Shown one piece after another: positions 43,476-53,609 of a DNA stretch of 64,000 bases. Below the pieces are notes generated by a model. It had not been told where the DNA came from. It ran no database searches and saw only the letters and a list, made by a program, of their open reading frames with translations. Source of the DNA: Alphaproteobacteria bacterium (lineage in GTDB: Bacteria > Pseudomonadota > Alphaproteobacteria > Micavibrionales > Micavibrionaceae); contig CP065008.1 of assembly GCA_016699735.1 (NCBI GenBank), positions 2,480,001 to 2,544,000 on the forward strand, written 5' to 3'. Within the stretch, counting starts at the first letter, position 1, and the number at the start of each line of letters is the position of its first letter. A program made the position numbers and the translations under genes.

Positions 43476-44714
43476 GTGCCAAAGGGGAATAAGCTACAAA
43501 CGTTAACAATCGGAATCCCCGTGTACAACGAGGAACAGTCTCTCCCCTGCTCATTCACGTCCTTGGCTGAGGCTATCAACCAACTGCCGCGGAACGTGAA
43601 TGTTGAGGTGATTTACTGCCTGAACGGCTGCACCGACGATAGCGGGAAAATCCTGAGGGACTTGGCTGAGAACGGCCCGCGCATCGAGCGTCTGGAAATC
43701 ATGACCTCGGAACCGGGAAAAATGAACGCCCAGTTGGCAATACTTGGGAAAAGAACCTTCAATGATGGCATGATCTGTTTTGCCGACGCCGATATTGTCA
43801 TGGAACCTCAGACGCTCGTCGCGCTGATGGGCAAGCTTCAGCAGGATCAAAACTGTCAAGCGGCCTACGCGCACGTAGAGCCTCACGTTCCCAACCACCC
43901 CTCCCTTTTTCAAGATTTGCTCTTGGCCCACTATATCTCCCGGGTGAAGCAGCCCCCTCGCAACTATATCCACGGGCGCACCTTCATGATGCGCGACGGC
44001 TCCCTGCTAGAAACCATGAGAGACGATCTGCCTCAGAGAGTCGAGCGGGTCCGCAATGAGGAAAATCCCTGGTTTATGGGCCATCTTGGCCTCGAAGAGG
44101 GACCGAAGGTGGATGATATCTATCTATCGAGAGTCATCGCGCACAAATATGGACCTAATGCCATCTCTCAGGTTCAGGGCGCGACAATCCACTTCCATCC
44201 CCCGGAGAGCCTAGAGGACTATATCGGCGTCATGGACAGAACCCTCACCGAAATCAGGCGCCTGGACCTGCTTTACCCTGAGCATAGATACCTACAGGAG
44301 ACAGTTTTTCGCAGGGATTTTGACAACGCCAACAACCCCACTCTTCCCGCAGACACGCGAAGACAACTAGGTTTATTGATCGAAATTGAAAGAGTACACT
44401 GCAATCTGATCAAGGATTCCTTGACCCCACCGGACATGAGGGTGAACGAACTGGGAAGCAAACCCTGGGTCAGCGCCCCCACGACCAAGAAATCTTTCGG
44501 CGATCCCTCCGACCCGAACTTCCTGACAAGCATCACGAACGGCGCACTTCCGGGAAAAGACGCCAAGCCTGCCCAGATTGTCGTGGGCTCTGGGCCATCC
44601 GGAATTAAGGCCGATGAAATCATGGATGGAGACACGGATCCCCTTCAGGAGGATCATACCCACCTGGCACAAAAACCGCCAGAACCGCCCCGCGAACCCG
44701 GCGGTATGCACTAG
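43476..44714 (+). CDS. Glycosyltransferase family 2
   Basis: 412 residues. GT-A fold: TIGIPVYNEEQSLP near residue 10, EVIYCLNGCTDDSG and FADADI (the DxD-type motif) near residue 105. No membrane helix, so a soluble cytoplasmic enzyme; the last ~70 residues are Pro/Asp-rich and probably disordered. GTG start with an AGGGG-type site, after the duplicated promoter. First gene of the cluster GT2, methyltransferase, Nudix, histidine phosphatase. Acceptor unknown. Confidence 0.82.
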   Translation: MPKGNKLQTLTIGIPVYNEEQSLPCSFTSLAEAINQLPRNVNVEVIYCLNGCTDDSGKILRDLAENGPRIERLEIMTSEPGKMNAQLAILGKRTFNDGMICFADADIVMEPQTLVALMGKLQQDQNCQAAYAHVEPHVPNHPSLFQDLLLAHYISRVKQPPRNYIHGRTFMMRDGSLLETMRDDLPQRVERVRNEENPWFMGHLGLEEGPKVDDIYLSRVIAHKYGPNAISQVQGATIHFHPPESLEDYIGVMDRTLTEIRRLDLLYPEHRYLQETVFRRDFDNANNPTLPADTRRQLGLLIEIERVHCNLIKDSLTPPDMRVNELGSKPWVSAPTTKKSFGDPSDPNFLTSITNGALPGKDAKPAQIVVGSGPSGIKADEIMDGDTDPLQEDHTHLAQKPPEPPREPGGMH

Positions 44715-44726
44715 GAGTGAGTGGAC

Positions 44727-45449
44727 ATGAGCAAACAGAACGATTCAACCGATAACAACCCGCCCTGGGAAGTCGTTGATGGTGGCCTCCTCGTAAACGG
44801 CAAGGTCTACACCAAGCTCAACCTCGCCTGCGGCGTCCCGCTGGAAAAACATTTCCCCGAGCCGTGGCTGAATGTTGACGCCGAACCCGGCGCCGCCGAC
44901 CTCGTGATGAGTATCGACGATCTGCCCGAAGAATGGACCGGCCTGTTCGAGGAAGTTCGCGCTTCCCACGTTTTTGAACACTTTACCCTCGAAGAGGCGC
45001 CGGACGTAATGAACGAATGGGCGCGGGTAACCGCGCCCGGGGGAAAGCTGAGGGTCTGTGTTCCTGATTTTGCCCTTGTTGCTGAGGCATATTTGAATGG
45101 GAAAAAGGACCGTAAGGGCCGTCCCGTCCTCTCGATCGATCAGACCACCCATATGACGACGCAGGTTTTGGGCCGAGGCTATGAAAAGCGGGACATGAAT
45201 CCTTTCATGGTACACCATATGCTCTATGATGAAGAAACTTTAGGCGAGAGTCTTATACGCACGGGCGTAGCCAGAAAAGTGGAAAGATATTCCGTCGAGG
45301 ACGACCCCTCCCAGAAATTCGACCCGCCGATCAAAAACGACGCCAGCAACCCCGCCTACACCTTGAATATGGTGATGACCAAATGCCGTCCGGACGAACG
45401 ACCCCTGCAAAGGGATATTAAGCCCGCAGAATTTGAATTGGGAATGTAG
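44727..45449 (+). CDS. Class I SAM-dependent methyltransferase
   Basis: 240 residues. LNLACGVPLEKHFPEPWLNVD (SAM-binding region, in two adjoining pieces), ASHVFEHFTLEEAPD, and VTAPGGKLRVCVPDF are typical of small-molecule or sugar methyltransferases. The LxCG motif is a variant of the usual GxGxG. ATG 44727 has AGGAG nine bases upstream, whereas GTG at 44721 is too close to it. 12 bases after the GT2 gene. Confidence 0.8.
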   Translation: MSKQNDSTDNNPPWEVVDGGLLVNGKVYTKLNLACGVPLEKHFPEPWLNVDAEPGAADLVMSIDDLPEEWTGLFEEVRASHVFEHFTLEEAPDVMNEWARVTAPGGKLRVCVPDFALVAEAYLNGKKDRKGRPVLSIDQTTHMTTQVLGRGYEKRDMNPFMVHHMLYDEETLGESLIRTGVARKVERYSVEDDPSQKFDPPIKNDASNPAYTLNMVMTKCRPDERPLQRDIKPAEFELGM

Positions 45450-45453
45450 CAGG

Positions 45454-46053
45454 ATGCCAACCCCCGAACGCGAAACTGCAGGAATAGACGTGGAGTTTCA
45501 CCAGGCGGGAGTCCCGGTAACGGCGGCCAACGAACCTATGAGAGCAACACCTTCGCGTTTCCGCTTCCACCCCTTCACGAATGATATTCCCCAACAACGG
45601 ATATCCGCCGTCCTGCTCGTCCCTTTCTTACCCGATGGAAAGATTGTGGTCGTTCAGCATACAAACAGGGGCTTAGACATACCCGGAGGACACCGGGAAA
45701 TCGGCGACCGATCGGACTACGAAACTGCACGCCGGGAATTCAAGGAGGAAACAGGCTTGGACGTGGGGCAGATGATCCCCTTTCTCCTGATGGAGTCTGA
45801 CGATTACCGCGATGAGGACGGACCGAAATATATGGTCGTCATGGCCGGCATCATTCTCAACATTGACAGACCCTTTCCGGTATCCAACGAAGTCACGGCA
45901 CGGCACTTTCTTTCACCGGAAACGTTTTTGGAAGTCTACAGCGGCAATATTCAGGATATGCGTTACATTTTAAGCGAAGCCGAAAAGATAGAAGGCATAC
46001 ACAACGGCATTACTCCTAAAGACCCGGACCTGGGCCTGACCAGCAACCTTTAG
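45454..46053 (+). CDS. Nudix hydrolase
   Basis: 199 residues. The Nudix box is GGHREIGDRSDYETARREFKEETGL (given here only in parts: GGHREIGD, then REFKEETGL near residue 95); spacing is one residue longer than the common form and the first Glu is Asp. Nudix enzymes hydrolyse nucleoside diphosphates linked to another group, for example sugar nucleotides. Four bases after the methyltransferase stop. Substrate unknown. Confidence 0.8.
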   Translation: MPTPERETAGIDVEFHQAGVPVTAANEPMRATPSRFRFHPFTNDIPQQRISAVLLVPFLPDGKIVVVQHTNRGLDIPGGHREIGDRSDYETARREFKEETGLDVGQMIPFLLMESDDYRDEDGPKYMVVMAGIILNIDRPFPVSNEVTARHFLSPETFLEVYSGNIQDMRYILSEAEKIEGIHNGITPKDPDLGLTSNL

Positions 46054-46063
46054 GTTTTGAGCA

Positions 46064-46696
46064 ATGCCCCCCAAAGAACTGCAAGTTCTGATAGAATTCT
46101 ACTTCATGCGCCATGCGGAATCCGTGGCGAACCTCAACCGCATCGCCAGCGGCAGCGGCTCAGACAGCAAATTAACGCAAACAGGCGAAAATCAGACCCG
46201 TCAAGCCGCCGCTTACCTCAACAAGATTGACCCCGAAGTGTCCGAAATCTACCACAGCGAAATGTACCGCGCCGTGCAATCGGGCGCTGGAATCGCTGAC
46301 ATCCTGACCCTTCCGCAAACAGAGAAGGCGGCCTTTAACGAACAGATGCTCGGCGAATGGGAGGGCTTGCCCTGGGAGGAAGCCGCCGAACACTTCCTGT
46401 CGGGCGAAGACCCGCCGAAGGGCGAGAATTACGCCTCCTTTCACCACCGCATCATGGAAGGGTTAAAGGACATCGCCGCCAAAAAACAGCCGGAGGGTAA
46501 AATTCCCCTGATCGTCTCACACGGCGGCGTTTGGCTGGCGCTCAATGAAATCTGCGGGGATAGATCGGCGAAATGGCCGGAAAATTGCGACATCTACAGG
46601 GTCCGCCTGACCGGGAATTGGCAAAAACCCGTGATGAAGGCGGAGCAGGTTTTTAAACTACCCCCTCAGGAAAATCATTTAACGTTCGATGCCTAA
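46064..46696 (+). CDS. Histidine-phosphatase superfamily protein
   Basis: 210 residues of the phosphoglycerate-mutase-like fold: FMRHAESVAN (phospho-acceptor His, near residue 16), LTQTGENQTRQAA, IYHSEMYRAVQSG, MLGEWEG, and VSHGG (second catalytic His, near residue 150). Probably a phosphatase acting on a small phosphorylated product of the cluster. Last gene of the cluster; ten bases after the Nudix stop. Overlaps the end of the convergent dehydrogenase gene by 18 bases. Confidence 0.83.
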   Translation: MPPKELQVLIEFYFMRHAESVANLNRIASGSGSDSKLTQTGENQTRQAAAYLNKIDPEVSEIYHSEMYRAVQSGAGIADILTLPQTEKAAFNEQMLGEWEGLPWEEAAEHFLSGEDPPKGENYASFHHRIMEGLKDIAAKKQPEGKIPLIVSHGGVWLALNEICGDRSAKWPENCDIYRVRLTGNWQKPVMKAEQVFKLPPQENHLTFDA

Positions 46697-48085
46697 GCGA
46701 ATATTTCCCAATATCCCCGCCGGATCGAAAATCATTTTGAACTGCGCGGCAAGAACCTGAACCTCCTGCGGCACATAGCGATGATAATAGGCCTGATTGG
46801 CCGGACCGATCCCATGCTCCGCGCTGAAACTGCCGCCGTAAGAGCGCACCAGCAGCTCATAGACCGCCTCCCGCGCCGCTTGCGCCTTCACCGCATCATA
46901 TGGCCCCGCCGCTTTGGGCCACACCAGATTGAAATGGTCACTCCCATCCCCGCAATGCCCGAAATCACAAAGCTTAAAAAACGGAAAGTTGTTTTTCAGC
47001 AGCATTTTGGCCTCTTCTTTAAAGACCCAAAGCGAAGAACGGGACGCAGAGATATCCAGTCCAATGACTTTTCCCTCCTGGCGCAACCCTTCGGAGATAT
47101 GATGCCGCAAAGCCCACAGCCCTTCCGCCTTTCCTGTCACCGCATAAATAATCGGTTTGTCTCCACCTTCATCGTACCGCGCCATGACGAAGGAAATCAG
47201 GCGGTCCTCAAGAAGCGGCTCGGCTTCTTGAGTCGAAAGCTCGATCAGCAGCGCATAGTCAGGGATATTCCCCCCGAACGGATCAGGCGTATTCGCAACG
47301 TGTCGAATCGCGCAATCCATGGCATTGCGCGACATCCCCTCAAAGGAGGTCAGTAAAGGGCCGAACGCCCTCTCCGCATCAAGCAATAGCGCATTGATAT
47401 CCTCGAACGAGCGCGGCACCGCCAGCACCGTCGCCGTCTGTGCCGGAATCGGCGCCAGCGCCACAACAGCCGCCGTGACCACACCGAAAGCTCCGCCCGT
47501 ACCGATAAAAACCTGCTTGAGATCCAGCCCCGTATTATCCTTCCGCAAACCTTTGAGCAGATTGATAATATTCCCCTGCCCGTCCACAACCTCCAAGCCC
47601 AGCACATTCCGCCGCACATCGCCGTAACGGATCAGGCGGCTGCCCCCCGTATTTGTGGCCACCATGCCCCCGATGGTCGGATCGGCCCCCAGATCGATCG
47701 GGAAAAACAAACCGTGTTCGGCTGCTTTGGCATTGAGAGCGGATAAGGCCACGCCGGCTCCGGCAAGAGCGGTTTTGTTGACGGGGTCGATTTCAAGAAC
47801 CGCGTTAAGCCGTTGCAGAGATAAAACAATCTGGCCTCCGCTCTGATCGGGAACCGACGCGCCGACCAGCCCTGTCGCCGCCCCCTGCGGCACAAGCCGG
47901 ACTCGGCGTTCGGCGCAAACCTTGATGATCGCGCCGACCTGCGCCGTATCCGCGGGCCGCACAACGCAGAGCGCCCGCCCGTTGTCATAGCGCCAGTCTT
48001 CCTCGTAGCGGCCCTTGTCCGCATCGTCCGTCAACACGTTTCCCGCGCCAACAATCCGCTCAAGGGTCTGAAAGAAATCGCTCAT
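46679..48085 (-). CDS. FAD-linked 2-hydroxyacid dehydrogenase (GlcD/D-2-hydroxyglutarate dehydrogenase type)
   Basis: 468 residues. PCMH FAD-binding domain with LVPQGAATGLVGASVPD near residue 75 and TIGGMVATNTGG near 135; C-terminal catalytic half with CDFGHCGDGSDHFNLVW (metal-binding His) and FSAEHGIGPANQ. Family members oxidise D-lactate, D-2-hydroxyglutarate or glycolate and pass electrons on. Substrate not decided. ATG 48085 is used (a nearby alternative is at 48091). Confidence 0.82.
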   Translation of the reverse strand: MSDFFQTLERIVGAGNVLTDDADKGRYEEDWRYDNGRALCVVRPADTAQVGAIIKVCAERRVRLVPQGAATGLVGASVPDQSGGQIVLSLQRLNAVLEIDPVNKTALAGAGVALSALNAKAAEHGLFFPIDLGADPTIGGMVATNTGGSRLIRYGDVRRNVLGLEVVDGQGNIINLLKGLRKDNTGLDLKQVFIGTGGAFGVVTAAVVALAPIPAQTATVLAVPRSFEDINALLLDAERAFGPLLTSFEGMSRNAMDCAIRHVANTPDPFGGNIPDYALLIELSTQEAEPLLEDRLISFVMARYDEGGDKPIIYAVTGKAEGLWALRHHISEGLRQEGKVIGLDISASRSSLWVFKEEAKMLLKNNFPFFKLCDFGHCGDGSDHFNLVWPKAAGPYDAVKAQAAREAVYELLVRSYGGSFSAEHGIGPANQAYYHRYVPQEVQVLAAQFKMIFDPAGILGNIRLGIER

Positions 48086-48288
48086 CCTCATCAATGTGGC
48101 ATGAATTGTCGGCTCTGCGAAGCAGCAAAAAAACACGAATGTGGCCTTTTTACATCACAGGCAAAAAAAGACCGTGGCCATGATGAAGAAAACCCGCCGA
48201 TAATTTATAATCAGCAGAACAAGACTTGGAATCGGCGAGTCGATCTTTCACAGACAGACATGAGCAGCAAGAACATTCGGTAAAGACT

Positions 48289-49185
48289 ATGGAATTCGAT
48301 ATCTTTTACTGGGACAGCGAATATAACCTCCGCCTGCTGGTCAATCTCGGCGTTGTGGTCGCTCTCTTCACCTCCCTGCGCTTTTTCTCCGGTGCCATCG
48401 CGCATATTAACGCATCCGAAGAACTCCTCAAAAAGGACAACCCGGCCTTCGGCCTTTCTCTGGCCGGAACAACGCTGGCCGTGACGTGGATGCTCAGTGG
48501 CACGATCTATGGCGACCCGGAATTAACCGTGCTGGACGGTGCGCTTCTGATTGCCTTTCACGGCCTCCTCGGCCTCCTCTTAATGGCTTTGACCCGTATT
48601 ATTTTTGATAAAATAGCCCTGCCGAAAATTTCCCTGCGGGACGAAATCGTCAACGGAAACATGGCCGTAGCCATCGCCGACACCGGCAACGTCCTCGCCG
48701 CCGCGATTATCATACGCGCCGTCATGGTCTGGTTTCCGTATGACGAACTCTCCACCTCGACCGTCATGACGCTCGCTGGGTGTTACGCCCTCTCGCAGGT
48801 CATGCTGACCTGCGCCACCATGGCCCGTATCCAGATTTTCAAATACAAGCACGAGGGACGCAGTTCCGAAGAAGAGCTTCGCAGCGGGAATATCGCCTAC
48901 GCCCTCACCTTTGCGGGCCGGATCATCGGCACCGCGCTGGCCATCGCCATGGCCACGCACCTGGTGCCTTCCGAGGATACGGATTTCAACGCCATGCTCA
49001 TCGGCTGGGTTGTGGCCTCCTTCGTTGTCACCGTGATCCTGAAAGTCCTTTCGACTATTACGGAAAAAATCCTGATGTATAACGTTGATTTTTCACACGA
49101 ATTACTGACCCAGAGAAACATCGCTGCCGGCGCCGTCCGCGGCGTGATTTACGTCAGCCTCGGCATCCTTCTCGCTGAAATCTGA
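48289..49185 (+). CDS. DUF350-family membrane protein
   Basis: 298 residues with about eight hydrophobic helices in two DUF350 repeats: NPAFGLSLAGTTLAVTWMLSG in the first and GNIAYALTFAGRIIGTALAI in the second, both typical of the UPF0719 family. Function unknown; often near redox or membrane-stress genes. ATG 48289. Upstream in-frame starts are in a region without a ribosome-binding site. Confidence 0.8.
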   Translation: MEFDIFYWDSEYNLRLLVNLGVVVALFTSLRFFSGAIAHINASEELLKKDNPAFGLSLAGTTLAVTWMLSGTIYGDPELTVLDGALLIAFHGLLGLLLMALTRIIFDKIALPKISLRDEIVNGNMAVAIADTGNVLAAAIIIRAVMVWFPYDELSTSTVMTLAGCYALSQVMLTCATMARIQIFKYKHEGRSSEEELRSGNIAYALTFAGRIIGTALAIAMATHLVPSEDTDFNAMLIGWVVASFVVTVILKVLSTITEKILMYNVDFSHELLTQRNIAAGAVRGVIYVSLGILLAEI

Positions 49186-49375
49186 GACCCCGCCGAAGGA
49201 TAAAGTCCCCTCAGGCCGTAACAGCCCGGAACTCTGAAAAAAGGGCGCAAGAAAAATCGGGCGCACGAGCCAGAAAACTGTTCCCTTCCCGCGCTTTAAA
49301 GGATAAAACCTTGGGGAAATCAAAACATTGGCCTTACAGCGGCGGACCGCGAAACCGCAAGGAAAACCGGACCTG

Positions 49376-50482
49376 ATGAAGCAGTCATATCTTATAGCGG
49401 CCGCTGTGGCCGGACTTCTAATCCTGTGGATGCTGCCGGGTCTTCTGGGTTTTGGCAAAAAATCAGCCGAGACGGAAAGCCTTCAACAGAACACCCTGAT
49501 GGCGGTGGAAATCGAAGAGCAGGACAGCAAACCTGTTATTAGCTTCATTGTAGCCCAAGGCAACGTCACGCCGAACCGCGAAGTCACCCTCCGCGCCGAA
49601 ACGACAGGAAAAGTGAAGGAAATTCTGAGCGAGGAAGGGCAGGACGTCAAGGAAAGCGACATCATCCTGCGTCTCGATATGGAAGATAGGCAAATCCGCC
49701 TCGAACGCGCCCGCGCCCGCCTGACGGAAATGAAAAGAAAATTCGAGGCCGCGAAGAATCTCAGCGTGAAAGGCTACGCCGCACAAAGCCGCACCGACGA
49801 AGCCCTTGCCCAGCTCAAGGAGGCACAGACCGAAGAACAGCAGATCATGCTGGAAATCGGGGACACGGAAATCCGCGCCCCCTTTGACGGCATCCTTGAC
49901 AAACGAAATGTAGAAATTGGCGACTTTGTAAATATAGGAGACGATATTGTCACGATCGTCGATAATACCCCCCTGGTCGTCAATGTTCCCGTCCCACAGA
50001 AGGAAATCGGCGAAATCGCACTCGGCGGCAATGCCCTCATCAAAATCGCCGGAGGCAAGGAAACCGGGGGAATGATCCGCTTCATCGCCCCCAAGGCGGA
50101 CGAAAGCACCCGCACCTTCCGCGTGGAAATCGAGATTCAGAACACTACCACCCTCTCCTCGGGAACCAGCGCCGAAGTCTACATCCCCAAGAAAAGCGTC
50201 AAGGCCCATGCGGTTTCTCCGGGCATTCTCACCCTCGATGACGCGGGCCGCACAGGCATCAAGACCGTGGATGATGCGGACATCGTGCATTTTAATGCGG
50301 TAACGATCGTCAGCGCAGAAACAGACAGGCTGTTCGTCTCCGGTCTTCCTGAAAGCGCCCGGATTATCGTCAACGGCCAAGGTTTTGTTCGAGAGGGCGA
50401 AAAGGTCAAAGCCGTTCCGGCCGTTCAGGAAAACGACGCATCGGCCAAGACCGGAGATCAGCCGCATGAACGCACTGATTGA
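49376..50482 (+). CDS. RND efflux periplasmic adaptor
   Basis: 368 residues of the HlyD/AcrA (membrane fusion protein) family. Signal-anchor helix (SYLIAAAVAGLLILWMLPGLL), barrel-sandwich segment with LRAETTGKVKEILSEEGQDV near residue 75, alpha hairpin (RLERARARLTEMKRKFEAAK) and EIRAPFDGILDKR. It links the pump to the outer-membrane factor. Overlaps the pump gene by 17 bases. First gene of the operon. Confidence 0.88.
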   Translation: MKQSYLIAAAVAGLLILWMLPGLLGFGKKSAETESLQQNTLMAVEIEEQDSKPVISFIVAQGNVTPNREVTLRAETTGKVKEILSEEGQDVKESDIILRLDMEDRQIRLERARARLTEMKRKFEAAKNLSVKGYAAQSRTDEALAQLKEAQTEEQQIMLEIGDTEIRAPFDGILDKRNVEIGDFVNIGDDIVTIVDNTPLVVNVPVPQKEIGEIALGGNALIKIAGGKETGGMIRFIAPKADESTRTFRVEIEIQNTTTLSSGTSAEVYIPKKSVKAHAVSPGILTLDDAGRTGIKTVDDADIVHFNAVTIVSAETDRLFVSGLPESARIIVNGQGFVREGEKVKAVPAVQENDASAKTGDQPHERTD

Positions 50483-53400
50483 CGCCGCCCTGAGCCGTTC
50501 GCGGCTGATGATCCTGTGCCTTCTCTTCATATTCATGGCGGGAATACAATCCTTTGGCAGCATCCCCAAGGAAGCCGAGCCGGACATCCCCATCCCGATC
50601 ATCTATGTCTCCATGTTCCATGAGGGCATTTCGCCCGAGGACGCCGAGCGCCTGCTCGTCCGCCCGATGGAAAAGGAATTGAAGGGTCTGGAAGGCTTGA
50701 AGGAGATCAGCGCCGTAGCGACCGAAAACTTCGCCTCCGTCACCATGGAGTTCACCGCCGGGTTCGACCCGGATCAGGCCATGCTCGACGTCCGTGAAAA
50801 GGTGGACATCGCCAAGGCTGAACTGCCACCCGACACCGAGGAACCGCGGGTCATGGAGGTCAACATCGCCCTCTTTCCCGTTCTCTCGGTCGCCCTCTCC
50901 GGCCCCCTGCCCGAAAGGGCTCTGGTCAGGATCGCCCGTGACCTGCAGGACAAGATCGAAGCCCTCCCCGGCGTCCTCGAAGCCGAAATCGGCGGCGACC
51001 GGGAGGAAATGCTCGAAGTCGTGGTCGATCCCACCGCGATGGAAAGCTACGACATCACCTTTCAGGATATCTACACCCTGCTCCAGAACAACAACCGCCT
51101 CGTCGCCGCCGGAGCCATGGACACCGGCGCGGGCCGCCTCGTCATCAAGGTTCCCGGCGTCATCGAGAACGCGAAGGACATTCTCTCCCTCCCGATCAAG
51201 GTCAGCGGCGGCACCGTCGTCACCTTCAAGGACGTCACCGCCCTGCGCCGCGTCTACAAGGATCCCGAGAGCTTCGCCCGCCTGAACGGTCAGCCCGCCC
51301 TCGTCCTCGAAGTCTCCAAGCGCGTAGGCACGAACATCATAGAAACAATCGAAAGCGTAAGAAAAGTCGTCGCGCAGGAGCAGAAAAACTGGCCGGAATC
51401 CCTGAAAGTCACCTATATGCAGGACAAATCCGTCCAGATCCGCGATATGCTGAGCGATCTCAACAACAACGTCATGAGCGCGATCATTCTCGTGATGATC
51501 GTGATGATCGCCTCCATGGGCGTCCGCCCCTCGCTGCTGGTTGGCATCGCCATTCCCGGCTCCTTTCTGGCGGGGATACTCACCCTCTACCTTCTGGGAT
51601 ATACTCTGAATATCGTGGTGCTGTTCAGCCTGATCCTCGTTTCGGGAATGCTCGTGGACGGCGCGATTGTAGCCATCGAATACGCCGACCGCAAAATCGC
51701 CGACGGCATGGAACGGAACGAAGCCTATGCTTACGCCGCCAAACGCATGGCCTGGCCCGTCATTTCCTCGACCCTGACCACCCAGATCGTCTTCCTCCCC
51801 CTGCTCTTCTGGCCGGGGATCGTCGGCGAATTCATGGTCTATATGCCCATTACGGTCATCATCACCCTCTGCTTCTCGATCCTGATGGCCCTGATCTTCA
51901 TCCCCGTTCTGGGCCGCATTTTCGGCAACCGCGCCATCGCCGACCCCGAAAGCATGAAGGCGATGATCGCCGCAGAAAGCGGAGATTTAGACAGCATCAA
52001 GGGTCTCGCCGGCGGATATATCCGCGTCCTCGGCACACTTTTGGACCATCCCGCGAAAACGCTCGGATTTGCAATCTTCATGCTGGTCTTTTCCTACGCG
52101 GCCTATGCCACCGTCGGAAAGGGCGTAGAATTCTTCCCCGACATCGAGCCGGATTTCGTGCAGGTGCAGGTGCAAGCCCGCGGCGACCTCTCGATCCACG
52201 AAAAGGACGAACTGGTCCGCCGCGTGGAAAAGAAAATTCTGGGCATGGAGTCGGTCAAGTACGTCTATGCCCGCACCTTCGCCAGCAGCAGCGGCGAACG
52301 CGAAATGCCCGAAGACGCGATTGGCATCATCCAGCTGGAATTCGTCAACTGGCGCGAACGCCGCCCCGCCTCGGATATCATAGAGGATATCCGTCTGGCC
52401 ATTCGGGACATTCCCGGCATCAAGGCGCAAATCCGCAAGGAGGAGCATGGCCCCGGCGGCGGCAGGCCCGTCCACGTCGAGGTGCGATCGGATTTTGCTG
52501 AAAAACTTCCCCCCGCCGTGCAAAAGGTCGTGGACATCATGAACGGGATCGGCGGCTTCGTGGACATTGAGGACTCCCGCCCGCTCCCCGGTCTCGAATG
52601 GCGCGTAGACATTAACCGCGAGGAAGCCGCCCGCTACGGCGCGGACGTCGCCACGCTGGGCGCCGCCGTCCAGATGCTGACCACCGGCCTTCTGGTCGCG
52701 GAATACACACCCGACGACGCCGACGAGGAAATCGACATCCGTATGCGCTTCCCCGCCGAGGAACGCAATCTCGACCAGCTTCTGCAAATCCGCGTCCCCA
52801 CCGCGCTCGGTCATATCCCGGTGAAAAACTTCGTCCAGTTCAACACCGCCCAGAAAACCGGAACCATCTCCCGTGTGGACGGCCATATGGCCTTCACCGT
52901 GCAATCCGACGTCGCCGAAGGGATGCTGGTAGACGATCAGGTCGATAAACTCAAGCACGCCCTCGCCAAAGCTAAAAACGAATTCGACCCCGCCGTTCAG
53001 ATCGTCTTCAAGGGCGAGGACGAGGACCAGCAGGAAGCCGCCGATTTCCTGAGCAACGCCTTCAATGTCTCGGTCTTCATGATGACCGCCATCATTATCA
53101 CCCAGTTCAACAGCTTCTATCAGACGATACTCGTCCTGAGCGCGATTATCTTCTCCACCGCCGGAGTCATGCTGGGACTGCTCATCACCGACAACCCGTT
53201 CGGCATCGTCATGTGCGGTATCGGCGTCATCGCCCTCGCCGGGATCGTGGTGAACAACAACATCATCCTGATCGACACCTACAACGAATTGCGCCAGAAA
53301 TTCGCAACGCCCAAGGAGGCGCTGCTGCGAACCGGCGCACAACGCCTCCGGCCGGTCCTGCTGACATCAGTGACAACCGTCCTGGGCCTGCTGCCAATGG

Positions 53401-53609
53401 TCTTCTCGGTGAATATCGACTTCATGAGTCAGGATATCTCCTTTGGCGCCCCCTCGACCCAATGGTGGGTCCAGCTTTCAACGGCCATCGCCGGCGGCCT
53501 GACCTTCGCGACGATGCTCACGCTGCTGCTCACCCCCTGTATGCTGATGCTGGGAACAAAAATGTCCGGCTGGGTTGCCGCCCGCAAGCAAAGGAAGGCC
53601 AAGGCATGA
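50466..53609 (+). CDS. RND efflux pump permease
   Basis: 1,047-residue HAE-type RND transporter with the expected twelve membrane helices and two large periplasmic loops; VPIPIIYVS-like N-terminus and QPALVLEVSKRVGTN are typical. In transmembrane helix 4 the proton-relay region reads GMLVDGAIVAIEYADR: the first Asp is kept but the second is Gly, as in some COG0841 subgroups. Its stop overlaps the outer-membrane factor's ATG (ATGA). Substrate unknown. Confidence 0.88.
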   Translation: MNALIDAALSRSRLMILCLLFIFMAGIQSFGSIPKEAEPDIPIPIIYVSMFHEGISPEDAERLLVRPMEKELKGLEGLKEISAVATENFASVTMEFTAGFDPDQAMLDVREKVDIAKAELPPDTEEPRVMEVNIALFPVLSVALSGPLPERALVRIARDLQDKIEALPGVLEAEIGGDREEMLEVVVDPTAMESYDITFQDIYTLLQNNNRLVAAGAMDTGAGRLVIKVPGVIENAKDILSLPIKVSGGTVVTFKDVTALRRVYKDPESFARLNGQPALVLEVSKRVGTNIIETIESVRKVVAQEQKNWPESLKVTYMQDKSVQIRDMLSDLNNNVMSAIILVMIVMIASMGVRPSLLVGIAIPGSFLAGILTLYLLGYTLNIVVLFSLILVSGMLVDGAIVAIEYADRKIADGMERNEAYAYAAKRMAWPVISSTLTTQIVFLPLLFWPGIVGEFMVYMPITVIITLCFSILMALIFIPVLGRIFGNRAIADPESMKAMIAAESGDLDSIKGLAGGYIRVLGTLLDHPAKTLGFAIFMLVFSYAAYATVGKGVEFFPDIEPDFVQVQVQARGDLSIHEKDELVRRVEKKILGMESVKYVYARTFASSSGEREMPEDAIGIIQLEFVNWRERRPASDIIEDIRLAIRDIPGIKAQIRKEEHGPGGGRPVHVEVRSDFAEKLPPAVQKVVDIMNGIGGFVDIEDSRPLPGLEWRVDINREEAARYGADVATLGAAVQMLTTGLLVAEYTPDDADEEIDIRMRFPAEERNLDQLLQIRVPTALGHIPVKNFVQFNTAQKTGTISRVDGHMAFTVQSDVAEGMLVDDQVDKLKHALAKAKNEFDPAVQIVFKGEDEDQQEAADFLSNAFNVSVFMMTAIIITQFNSFYQTILVLSAIIFSTAGVMLGLLITDNPFGIVMCGIGVIALAGIVVNNNIILIDTYNELRQKFATPKEALLRTGAQRLRPVLLTSVTTVLGLLPMVFSVNIDFMSQDISFGAPSTQWWVQLSTAIAGGLTFATMLTLLLTPCMLMLGTKMSGWVAARKQRKAKA

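Noticed and set aside
48101..48283. Short plus-strand frame upstream of the DUF350 gene
   Set aside because: 60 codons without ribosome site or recognisable sequence, overlapping the promoter region.
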